DNA from: CAVQRC01 sp963715045
GTDB lineage: Bacteria; Planctomycetota; Planctomycetia; Pirellulales; Lacipirellulaceae
NCBI GenBank assembly: GCA_963715045.1
Contig: CAVQRC010000014.1
Coordinates: 310,001 to 374,000 of the forward strand
DNA: 64,000 bases
Reading direction: 5' to 3'
The notes under the pieces were generated by a model. It searched no databases and was not told the DNA's origin. It was given only the letters and a program-made list of their open reading frames with translations. Numbering within the stretch: the stretch's first letter is position 1; the number at the start of each line of letters is the position of its first letter. Below, in pieces: positions 1 to 7,652 of this stretch. The translations under genes and the position numbers were made by a program.

Positions 1-35
1 ATTCGGCTCGAAGACGCGGACGAATCGCCTTAGTA

Positions 36-106
36 CCTATCCCAGAACTTCGTGAACGCATCCCATGGCCGGGAGATTCGATTGCTGAAACCAGTTTCTG
101 GATCGG
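36..106 (+). repeat. Dispersed hairpin repeat H, copy 1
   Basis: This is the first of three copies of a roughly 70-bp intergenic element. Its ends are inverted repeats: ATCCCAGAAC at 39-48 and GTTTCTGGAT at 94-103. The middle contains GTGAACGCATCCCATGGCCG. Related copies lie at 20991-21065 (opposite strand) and 55585-55662. It sits just downstream of the BaiN-like gene. No gene is visible in positions 1-144. Confidence 0.65.
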
Positions 107-144
107 CACTTGGAACACGTTCGGCGAGGTCTTGGGAAAGGGAC

Positions 145-1390
145 TCAGGCACGCATCGCTTCGGCGGCGAGCCAACCGGTGCTGAAGGCGGCCTGGAAGT
201 TATAGCCGCCGATCGGGCCGTCCAGGTCGAGGATCTCACCGGCGAAGTACAGACCCGGCACAAGCTTGCTATGCATCGTGCGGGAGTCGATGTCCTTCAG
301 GTCCACTCCACCGGCGGTGACCTCGGCCTTCTTGAAACCGAGTGTTCCGCTGATCGGAATCGACTGTCGCTTGAGCGATGTCAACAGGGCCCGGCGTTCC
401 GGCCTGGCCAGTTCGGCGACGCGACGGTCAGCGGACACACCGGCTTCGCCGGCCAGGGCCAGGGCCAGGCGGCGCGGCAGCCATTCGGCCAGGACACCAC
501 CGATATTCCGTTTGCCGTCCGTGGCGAGTTGGAGAGAGAGTTGTTGCTCGTCGAGATCGGGGAGGAAGTCGCAGGTTGCCCGCCAGTCACCGGCGGCCGG
601 GCTTTCGGTGACGACACGACTGACATCCATCGCAACCGGGCCGGAGAGGCCGAAGTGAGTGAACAGCAACGAACCGCGTCGCCGTACGCGGGCTTTTTCT
701 TTTCCGGGTGCGACTTGCAATGACGCATCCGGCACCGTGATGCCCTGCAATTCGCGGACCCAGCGGGCCTCGCTGGTGAGCGGTACGAGCGCGGGGCGCG
801 GCGGCACGATCCGATGTCCCAGCCGCCGGGCCCAGGCATAGCCGTCGCCGGTGGTCCCACAGTCCGGATAAGACTGTCCTCCCGTGGTGATCAGGACCCG
901 CCGGGCGATCAGAGTTCGGTTTGCCGAGTCGACTTCAAACTGTTCCCCGACGCGGCGAATGCCGGTTACCGGTTCCTGAAGGGACTGCGCTGCCCCCGCC
1001 CGGTGGAGCATGGCCAGCAACGCCCGCTGCACGTCGAGTGCTCGGTCGCTCTTGGGAAACACCTTACCGGTCGCTTCAACCTTGGTGGCAACTCCCTCTG
1101 CTTCGAACAGGGCGATCGAGGTCCTCGGGACCGAGCGCTGCCAGGGCCGAATGCAGGAAGCGGCCCTGCTTGCCGAACGCGTCGACAATGCCGCGGCGAT
1201 CGGTGGCATGGGTGAGATTGCACCGCGTCCCGCCCGACATCAGGATCTTGACGCCCGGCTTGCGATTTTTCTCGAGCAGCAAGACACGCAGGCCCAGTTG
1301 TGCGGCCCGGCAAGCGGCAAGCAGGCCGGCCGCCCCCGCACCTATCACGACGAGATCCCAGCTCGCGATCGCTGTTGAGTTCGGTGTCAA
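145..1390 (-). CDS. BaiN/HI0933-like FAD-dependent oxidoreductase (frameshifted)
   Basis: This is a flavoprotein of the HI0933/BaiN family, whose members are FAD-dependent and often annotated only as aminoacetone-oxidase or bile-acid-reductase-like. The N-terminal part (1390 to about 1125) has the Rossmann FAD motif VVIGAGAAG, then LLLEKNRKPGVK and GGTRCNLTH, which are family hallmarks. The rest (from about 1122 to the stop at 145) continues one frame over with ALFEAEGV, TTGGQSYPDCG, HFGLSGP and a C-terminal GEILDLDGPIGGYN FAD-binding motif. The two parts together make one full-length protein of about 415 residues. The frame change near 1122 is equivalent to one extra base. The gene starts 13 nt after the upstream redox lipoprotein, so the two probably form an operon. 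The physiological substrate is unknown. Confidence 0.85.
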
Positions 1391-1403
1391 TCGACCACCA
1401 GTT

Positions 1404-2102
1404 CTAGTTCAGCTTCTGGACGGCTTCGATCAATTCTTCAGGCGTATGCCGCTGGATGTAGCCGTCCCGGATCAGCTTCGCGTAGACCGTCTGCTGTTGG
1501 TCGATCAACAGCGTCGCCGGATGCGGGTAACCCTTCTGGTTGTGAAGCTGGTAGGCGTGAATCACCACGCTGTCGGGGTCGGACAGCAACGGGAACGTAA
1601 TGCCGGCACCGTCTGCGAACTCTTTGAGGGTCTCGACCGAGTCGTAGCTCACGCCCACAACCTGCACCCCGGCGGTTTCGAGGTCTGGCAGACTTTGTTG
1701 CAACTGAACCAGTTGCCGCTTACAGATCGGTCACCAGTCGGCCGAACGATAGAAGACCAGGGCGACCGGCCCCTGCTTGAGTAATTCGGTGAGGGTTCGC
1801 GAGTTTCCCTCCTGGTCGCTCAGTTCGAACGGCGGTGCCGACTCGCCGATCGCGATGCCGGGAGTTTCGCCGGAAGATGCTGCCGATTCGGCGGGCGAAC
1901 TGGTTTCAGCCACAGGGTCATCGCTGGTTGGAGCCGAACCTGACGTACGTGCAGCAGGGCGGGAAGTCCCGGTGGCAGATGCCGCGGGCGAAGCAGTTTC
2001 AAGGGGTGTCTCCGCCGGGTCTCTGGGGACTTGCGGGGGGCCACCGTCGTTGCATCCAGCGAGTAGGGCCAGGCCAACCACTGCCAGCTTTATCGTTCGC
2101 AC
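1404..2102 (-). CDS. AhpC/TSA-fold lipoprotein, candidate selenoprotein (UxxC)
   Basis: This reads as one 232-residue open frame if the UGA at 1731-1733 is decoded as selenocysteine. The start is GTG at 2102 with GGAG about 10 nt upstream. Residues 1-17 are a lipoprotein signal with lipobox LLAGC. A Ser/Thr/Pro-rich linker follows (about 20-85), then a peroxiredoxin/thioredoxin fold beginning IGESAPPFELSDQEG. After VALFYRS-type strand residues comes ADW, the UGA, then P-I-C-K-R-Q-L. Family members normally have CPxC here, so the UGA sits at the redox-active Cys (U124, resolving C127). Both sides of the UGA are typical of the family, including GVSYDSVETL and FPLLSDPD. A SECIS-like hairpin follows. 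The alternative is a nonsense mutation, but the precise position and the hairpin favour Sec. It would act as a membrane-anchored periplasmic thiol/selenol oxidoreductase. Confidence 0.8.
1700..1716 (-). promoter_or_regulatory. SECIS-like hairpin downstream of UGA
   Basis: On the minus strand GCAACUG pairs perfectly with CAGUUGC (7 bp) around a GUU apical loop. Twenty-one nucleotides separate the UGA (1731-1733) from the loop. A short stem, a G in the first loop positions and this spacing match the general description of bacterial SECIS elements that recruit SelB. The hairpin lies inside the coding sequence, as bacterial SECIS elements do. Function is inferred, not shown. Confidence 0.65.
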
Positions 2103-3016
2103 AGGTCAAGCTCCCGTTTTGATGTCAACCTGGAGGGGGGATGGCCGCCCCTTGACCGATAACTGTAGCCGCCTCACCTGCATTCTCCAACCCGGCGGTG
2201 GACATGGGGTTGATCGAGGCTTCGCGGGGTCGATCGGTCCGCTACGCGTAATTCGAAGGAAGTCGTGAGGTCGACGGGCGCGTGAGATCGGAGGCAGCGT
2301 GCGGATTGGAGTTCTGCGGGGAACCGCCGGAGCGGATTCAGGCAATGCGACGGTGTGAGGCAGCCCTCGGGTCGTGGTGCACAAACGACTCATGGGGCAG
2401 TAGTCGGGGTGCACCAGAGGGAGTCCTTTACGTGGCATCTCGAGAGACGCCACATGGCTACGGGCTAAGGACACGCTCGGTGACGCGAAAGGCTGCCTTC
2501 ACACCATCGTGAATTGCGATCGGACGGGGACCTGACAGAGCGACGCGAGCGTCAGACTGTCACGCATATACCCCTCAATCCGACGCGTGCAGACAGCGCC
2601 ACTGACTACCTGGAGATGCCACGGCAGCTAGCTACGCTCGACGCGTTAGGGAGTTGTCCGGGCACTAGGCCAAGACGTCCCCACCCGGCGATCGGACACC
2701 GCGCGAAACGAATTTCCGAAACGGCTGGCTGCGGACGCAGCCAGAACTCTCGGTCGCGATTCGCGTTGTAGTGATCGTAAGGCAGACATTGGGGCAGCGC
2801 CTCCGTAGAGGCGAATGTCTACTTACTGATGAATTCTGTTCCAGCATCTTGATCGACTCGCTGGCCACGCAAACTCCATCGACTTTCTCGGGATTCGACG
2901 AACTTCACTGAAAACGAAACTTTCTTGCGCTTAAACGAGATGCCTGTTACTCAAGGGAGCTCGAGGCATGCCCGGACTACGCTGGCGTGCAGTCGGGCCC
3001 CGGAGATTCCGCTGAA
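2103..3016. other. Intergenic region, nothing recognised
   Basis: About 900 bp lies between the redox lipoprotein start and the amidase stop. Open frames here are short and low-complexity, and none resembles a known family. A small hairpin (GCCTCCGTAGAGGC near 2800) is present. The promoter of the lipoprotein operon should lie at the left edge. Confidence 0.5.
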
Positions 3017-4288
3017 TCAGACTGCCCGGTGGCGGTCCACCGGAAGCCAGTGCCGTTCGCACCATGCGGCGACTTGCAGGAGCCGCGGTTCGCTGCCGCG
3101 GCTGCCGATGAACTGGATGCCGCACGGCAGACCTGCGTCCGACAAGCCACAAGGCACGCACACCGTGGGACTGCCCGAGTAGCTGAAAGCCGCGTTCAAC
3201 GCCGGGTCGCCGGTCGAAGCCAGACCCCGAGGCGCGGCGGAAGTGGCCGCCGGCGTGAGGAACACCCGCTCAGGGCCCAGCATGCGGTCGAGTTGTTCCG
3301 TGAACGCCTCTTGATGGGCAATCGCTTCGGCCAGGGCGGCCGCCGTGACGGCGAGGCCCTCTTCGATCATCGCGGCGATATTCCTCCCGAAGCTTTCCGG
3401 GTAGCGGCGAAACTCACTGCGATGATAAGCGGCGACTTCGGCAGCCATGATCCGGCGATGATTCGCGAGCACGCTGTCAAAGCGGAGCGGCGAAGAAGCC
3501 GGTTCGACGACGCTCCCCGCCGCCTTCAGCTGGTCGAGTGCATGCTCCCAGACACGCCTCATCGACGTGTCACATCGCTCGAGGAAAAACTCGTTGAACG
3601 TCCACAGTCGAGGCGGCTGCTCAAGGGGGCGCAATCCTTGCCGAGTCACGCCCAGCAGGACATCAGAGACGAGCCCCACGTCGGCAACGGTCTGGGCAAA
3701 CACGCCTACATGGTCCAGCCGATAGCTGACAGGGACGACGCCCTCCAGCGGAATCTGACCATAGGTGGGTTTGAGGGCTGCAAGTCCGCAATAGCTGGCC
3801 GGCCTCGTGATCGATCCCCCGGTTTGGGTGCCGATCGCAACCGGACACATTCCGGCCGCGACGGCCGCCGCCGAGCCGCTGCTGGAACCACCCGGCGAGT
3901 GGTCCAAATTCCAGGGGTTGCGCGTCCGGGATGGATCGAAGCAGGCGAACTCGCAGGTGACGGTCTTCCCCAGAATGACACCGCCCGCATCGCGGAGGCG
4001 CCGCACGATAACGGCGTCGCGGCTCGCCGGCCGGTCGTGGTCCCGAAGTGGCGAACCGGCTTTGGTGGGCAGGCCGGCCACATCGATGATGTCTTTGATT
4101 CCGATCGGGATCCCGTGCAACGGGCCGCGATCGTGACCGTTGTGGAGTTCATCGTCGAGCCGTCGGGCCTGACGCACGGCCCCGTCGCGGTCCAGGGTCT
4201 CCCAGGCCTGGATCTCGGGGTCCAGCCGATCGACCGCCTCGAGACAGCGTTCGGTCAGTGCCAACGACGTCAGCGACCCATCGCGCAA
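3017..4288 (-). CDS. Amidase signature family protein
   Basis: This is an amidase-signature hydrolase of the GatA/FAAH-type superfamily. Catalytic elements are visible in order: the Lys in GIPIGIKD (K65 from the TTG start), the cis-Ser in the Ser/Gly cluster HSPGGSSSGSA (about 131-140), and the nucleophilic Ser in GTQTGGSITRPA (about S159). Length is about 420 residues, slightly short for the family. The frame has no ATG near the expected N-terminus. TTG at 4288 is the first recognised start, and the preceding codons in frame (ISGLVLLAAEL) also look amidase-like, so the true start may be a few codons upstream. It lies 62 nt downstream of the DUF4432 gene on the same strand. Substrate is unknown, and it is not obviously the gatCAB subunit because gatB and gatC are absent. 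Confidence 0.85.
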   Translation of the reverse strand: MRDGSLTSLALTERCLEAVDRLDPEIQAWETLDRDGAVRQARRLDDELHNGHDRGPLHGIPIGIKDIIDVAGLPTKAGSPLRDHDRPASRDAVIVRRLRDAGGVILGKTVTCEFACFDPSRTRNPWNLDHSPGGSSSGSAAAVAAGMCPVAIGTQTGGSITRPASYCGLAALKPTYGQIPLEGVVPVSYRLDHVGVFAQTVADVGLVSDVLLGVTRQGLRPLEQPPRLWTFNEFFLERCDTSMRRVWEHALDQLKAAGSVVEPASSPLRFDSVLANHRRIMAAEVAAYHRSEFRRYPESFGRNIAAMIEEGLAVTAAALAEAIAHQEAFTEQLDRMLGPERVFLTPAATSAAPRGLASTGDPALNAAFSYSGSPTVCVPCGLSDAGLPCGIQFIGSRGSEPRLLQVAAWCERHWLPVDRHRAV

Positions 4289-4350
4289 TTCGGCGGCAAG
4301 CAGGACAAGGCCGGAAATCTGTTGACCTCACAATGCATCGACATACGCCC

Positions 4351-5601
4351 CTATTCATCCCGTGCGATCGCTCGGCCTGCCTGCACTCCTTCAATCCAGG
4401 CCTCTTGGTCCGCGACGGCCTGACGACCGACGTGGATCCCGAACTCCAACGCGAACGCGCGCTTCTCGCCTGGCCCAAGTTTCGGAACCCTCCCGGCCTC
4501 TCGTTCCACACTCCGGTTGTTTGGAAAGCAAGTCCCCGGTTCCAGGCCGGTCACGTATCCATCCGATTCCGACGTCGTGTTCTTCCATACCGTGAAGTAA
4601 GGCAGGTCCTTGACCGACCAGCGAATCGTACTCCCTCGATCCCCGGCCGCGTTTTTCAGCAGGACCTGTGTGCGACCCGCCGAGTTTGCATACGGCTCGA
4701 TCAGGTAGACCTGCTCGATAAAACCGGGCGTCGGTTCCCGATACACATCGTATTGATCGATGGCCTCCGCGGCCTTGGCATTCATGGCCGCCAGCGACCT
4801 GGTCGGAACGACGAACCTCGCGCCGGCTTCGAGCAGTGGACGGCCATAGTTGGTGTGATAGATCAATTGCAATTCCTGCGGCGAGCCACTCTCGTTGGTT
4901 ACGCGATCTAAGATTTGCAATCGATCCGAGCCGGGTACGGTCGAGACTTCGCTTTCGAGCGTCAGCTTGGGGCCATGCAGGAGATGCTCGTAGACCGTGC
5001 CGCGAATGCGGATTCGATAGGGCGGCTCGCGATCAACGAGCACCTCGACCTCGGCGGCCGGAATGTTTCCGATGCGGCCGTGAAGCGTGAGATTCATCGT
5101 GGCCTTCTCGCCGTAGTTGTTGATGAATTCGTCCGGTCCCGGGCCGCCGGCAAATTCGAGCCCGCACCGCACCATCCACTCGTTGAATCCTTCCAGCCAG
5201 CCGAGTCCGTTACGGCTCTCAAGGTTGACGAAGCTGGGGTGCACAATTTCGTGGACTGGCGAGTTCCAACCCAGCCGGATATCGTCCTGTTTAACTTCGT
5301 AGATGCTCATCCCGCGGGTGGGTATGAGTGTTGCCTTGAGACGGCCGTTGTCGATTTCGATAAGTTGCACGCCGTCCTGGCGACCGCCGGAGAGCGTCCG
5401 AAGCGTTACCGACCAATCTTCTCTGCAATCGGGCGTGACCTCGTTGCCGGCGATCCGGAAATCGCCAACATTGAAATTCTCCTTGGCACTGATGAGTGTC
5501 TTCTGGAACGGCGGCACTGCCGAAGACGTACCGGCGATCGCGCAGATAGTGGCGACGATCAACGCGATCCACGGGCAACGCAGCGAGGTGGGCAACGGCA
5601 T
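4351..5601 (-). CDS. Secreted DUF4432 family protein (aldose-epimerase-like fold)
   Basis: This is a protein of about 416 residues with an N-terminal signal peptide (MPLPTSLRCPWIALIVATIC...). It matches DUF4432, a galactose-mutarotase-like beta-sandwich family common in planctomycetes. Recognisable segments are LIPTRGMSIYEV, LGWNSPVHEIVHP, GLGWLEGFNEWMVRCGLEFAGGP, LHGRIGN, IYHTNYGRPLLE and a late GLEPGTCFPNNR. The ATG at 5601 is chosen because GGAGG precedes it at good spacing and the signal peptide begins there; the longer upstream frame lacks both. It is followed by the amidase gene. It probably acts on extracytoplasmic sugars, but no activity can be read from sequence. Confidence 0.85.
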   Translation of the reverse strand: MPLPTSLRCPWIALIVATICAIAGTSSAVPPFQKTLISAKENFNVGDFRIAGNEVTPDCREDWSVTLRTLSGGRQDGVQLIEIDNGRLKATLIPTRGMSIYEVKQDDIRLGWNSPVHEIVHPSFVNLESRNGLGWLEGFNEWMVRCGLEFAGGPGPDEFINNYGEKATMNLTLHGRIGNIPAAEVEVLVDREPPYRIRIRGTVYEHLLHGPKLTLESEVSTVPGSDRLQILDRVTNESGSPQELQLIYHTNYGRPLLEAGARFVVPTRSLAAMNAKAAEAIDQYDVYREPTPGFIEQVYLIEPYANSAGRTQVLLKNAAGDRGSTIRWSVKDLPYFTVWKNTTSESDGYVTGLEPGTCFPNNRSVEREAGRVPKLGPGEKRAFALEFGIHVGRQAVADQEAWIEGVQAGRAIARDE

Positions 5602-5910
5602 GAAACAACCTCCGGTGGGCAATGGCGGTACAGGCAAACCGCGATTCGATGACCCGCAATATTGCGGCTGGCGACGCAAAAGTCGAGCGATTCTCTGCGG
5701 CCTTCGAAAGTCGGTTCCTCGTCTCGCGTTCTGCTCAGATTCGTCATCGCAGTAACCGTCGCTGCCAGCCTGCGAGAGCGGGCAACCGTCTGGCACGCTG
5801 GTTGAAAACAGGGCTGTCTTGGAATCGGCAGCGATTCACTAGAATGCCTGGGGACGCTCGATAGGTCGCGCAGAGGCGCTGAGCACGCTGAGAAATCGCG
5901 GCGAGGCGAA

Positions 5911-5989
5911 CAGCTGCGAAGCAGCGGCAGCAACTAGCCGTGGGCGAGCGTGACGAGCCTCTGGCGAGTTGAAGCGGAGCCCACGGTTA
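5911..5989 (+). repeat. REP-like palindromic unit, left arm
   Basis: The unit contains TAGCCGTGGGCGAGCG and ends GCGGAGCCCACGGTTA, so CCGTGGGC pairs with GCCCACGG inside one copy. The same unit occurs in reverse orientation at 6231-6308, giving a roughly 400-bp BIME-like pair. Confidence 0.6.
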
Positions 5990-6230
5990 CCGCGCTCGCC
6001 CAGAACGGGCCCGCGCCCGCGAACCATCGTCGGCCAGGCAGGCGACGACTCGTCGGAGGCTCCTTTGGGCAGGTGAAAGTGGTCGGCTTCGCCGACCGAC
6101 TGATTCTCTCCAGTGATGCTGTTCGATCGTTCGCGAAGCGAACAATGCTGCTACGACACGTGAATCCACTGCCTCGGCCTGCGAAACGCATGCCGCCGTG
6201 CCGCCGCCGGGGTTCTACTGCGCCGCAGAC

Positions 6231-6308
6231 AACCGTGGGCTACGCGAAGCCTCGCCCGAGGCTCGTCATCGCTCGCCCACGGCTAAATGCTGCCGCTGCT
6301 TCGCAGCT
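6231..6308 (-). repeat. REP-like palindromic unit, right arm (inverted)
   Basis: This is the reverse-complement copy of 5911-5989. On the minus strand it reads CAGCTGCGAAGCAGCGGCAG, then TAGCCGTGGGCGAGCG and GCCCACGGTT. Confidence 0.6.
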
Positions 6309-6693
6309 GATCAACGCGCCGCGTATCCTCCGTGTGACTGGTTCGGCGGAACAAAAACGGGACAAAAACCCCCTACCGATTTTCGGGGGCCCAGCCGGAG
6401 GCTTTGCGTTTGCCGGGGGACGCGGTGGAATCACCCTTTCACGGCGGTGGCGGCGGAACGCTCCTCGAACCACGACTTTTGCGGGGCTTCGAGTCAACAG
6501 AGTCGCAGTTCGAGCGGGGGGGGGCAAAGCGAAGTTTCTACCGAGAATCTGCTTTGAACGCGGAAGGGCACCGTCGCGACACGTCGCACTTCCGAACCAT
6601 CCCCCGGCGCTGCCGGGGGCTCCGATTAATGGCCGCCGCAAACTGTTGGAGATGTGTAACCCAACCAGGGCAGAGCCGGGAGCTGACAGCGAG

Positions 6694-7599
6694 TTACCAA
6701 CTATCCGCCGCGTAGACGCGGCGGGCGGCCCGTCGCGCGTCACCGTCTGCCGGAGCGCATTCCAGCCCGACCGGTTTGTCGTAGCCGATTTCGTGGATCG
6801 CTTTGAAGACCTCGGTGAAGTTGATCTCACCGGTGCCCGGCTCGTGACGGTCGGGAGAATCGGCCAATTGGAGGTAACCGATGTACTCCCGTCCCTTTCG
6901 CAGATTGTCGATCAAGTTCCCTTCGTAGCGCTGCATATGGAACAGGTCCCAGTTGAGTTTGACCCACTCCGAGCCGATCGCCTTGCACATCGCGATGCCA
7001 TCGCTGCTGCCATACATGCAGTGGCCGGCGTGATTGTAGGGATTCATCGGCTCGATGATGATCATCTTGCGATGCTGCTCGAGCAGGGGCACCGCTTGCT
7101 TGATCTTGGCGATCGCCGCATCGTGCATTTGCTGCTTGCTCAAGCCTTGGATGTTGTTGCCGATGACGACCGTGAACATGTCACAGCCGGGAAGCTGCTT
7201 CGCGACCTGGCAGCTCTCCTCGATCGCTGTGACGAACGGTTCGGCCGCCGCGTCGGGATGATTCAACTCGGTGCCGAAGCCCCAGGCCGTGAACTGGCTC
7301 GCGGTCATGTTGTGCCTGGCGAGCAGTTCGGACATCGCTTGGATGTCCTTGTTCTGGTAGGGCCAGAACTCGACGCTGGGGAAACCCAGGTCGGCTGCGG
7401 CGCGGATGCGATCGGGGAACTTTCCCTTGAACCACATCTCGAGGTTAACCGCGAATGGCGTATGCGGGGTGCGGCCGGGTTGCTCGACGTCGGGGAGCGA
7501 TTCAATGGTGGCCGCCGTCGCGGAGCGGCCCAGTGCGGCCGCCGCGGTCAACGAAATCCCGCTCGCCAAAACCGTTCGCCGATTGATTCCGTGTCGCAT
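6694..7599 (-). CDS. Hydroxypyruvate-isomerase-like TIM-barrel protein, Tat-type signal
   Basis: This 301-residue protein starts MRHGINRRTVLASG, a twin-arginine-like export signal. It is followed by a xylose-isomerase-like TIM barrel of the hydroxypyruvate isomerase (Hyi) type. Family landmarks include FPDRIRAAADLGFPSVEFWP, IIIEPMNPYNHAGHCMY with a metal-binding Glu, VKLNWDLFHMQRYEGN, GEINFTEVFKAIHEIGY and the final GLECAP Glu. The ATG at 7599 has GGAG upstream and starts the export signal; the longer frame upstream is not supported. It begins 53 nt after the haloperoxidase-like gene on the same strand. It is likely an exported sugar or keto-acid isomerase of unknown substrate. Confidence 0.85.
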   Translation of the reverse strand: MRHGINRRTVLASGISLTAAAALGRSATAATIESLPDVEQPGRTPHTPFAVNLEMWFKGKFPDRIRAAADLGFPSVEFWPYQNKDIQAMSELLARHNMTASQFTAWGFGTELNHPDAAAEPFVTAIEESCQVAKQLPGCDMFTVVIGNNIQGLSKQQMHDAAIAKIKQAVPLLEQHRKMIIIEPMNPYNHAGHCMYGSSDGIAMCKAIGSEWVKLNWDLFHMQRYEGNLIDNLRKGREYIGYLQLADSPDRHEPGTGEINFTEVFKAIHEIGYDKPVGLECAPADGDARRAARRVYAADSW

Positions 7600-7652
7600 T
7601 CGATTCTCCAAGGGATATGAGTCGGAGCATCGGCACCGACAGGCTCCGTCAC

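Larger units (their letters stand above)
5602..6693. other. Intergenic region with paired REP-like palindromes
   Basis: About 1.1 kb without a believable gene. It holds two inverted copies of a palindromic unit (5911-5989 and 6231-6308), smaller perfect hairpins (GTCGGCTTCGCCGAC at 6082-6096 and GTTCGC-GAA-GCGAAC at 6129-6143), and a run of nine G near 6516-6524. The left edge should contain the DUF4432 promoter. Confidence 0.6.

Noticed and set aside
2931..4423. Long plus-strand open frame (478 codons) opposite the amidase
   Set aside because: It is the high-G+C shadow of the amidase; the minus strand has the amidase catalytic motifs.
5950..7620. Plus-strand open frame of 556 codons
   Set aside because: It runs across the REP-like palindromes and the antisense of the TIM-barrel gene, with no family-like content.
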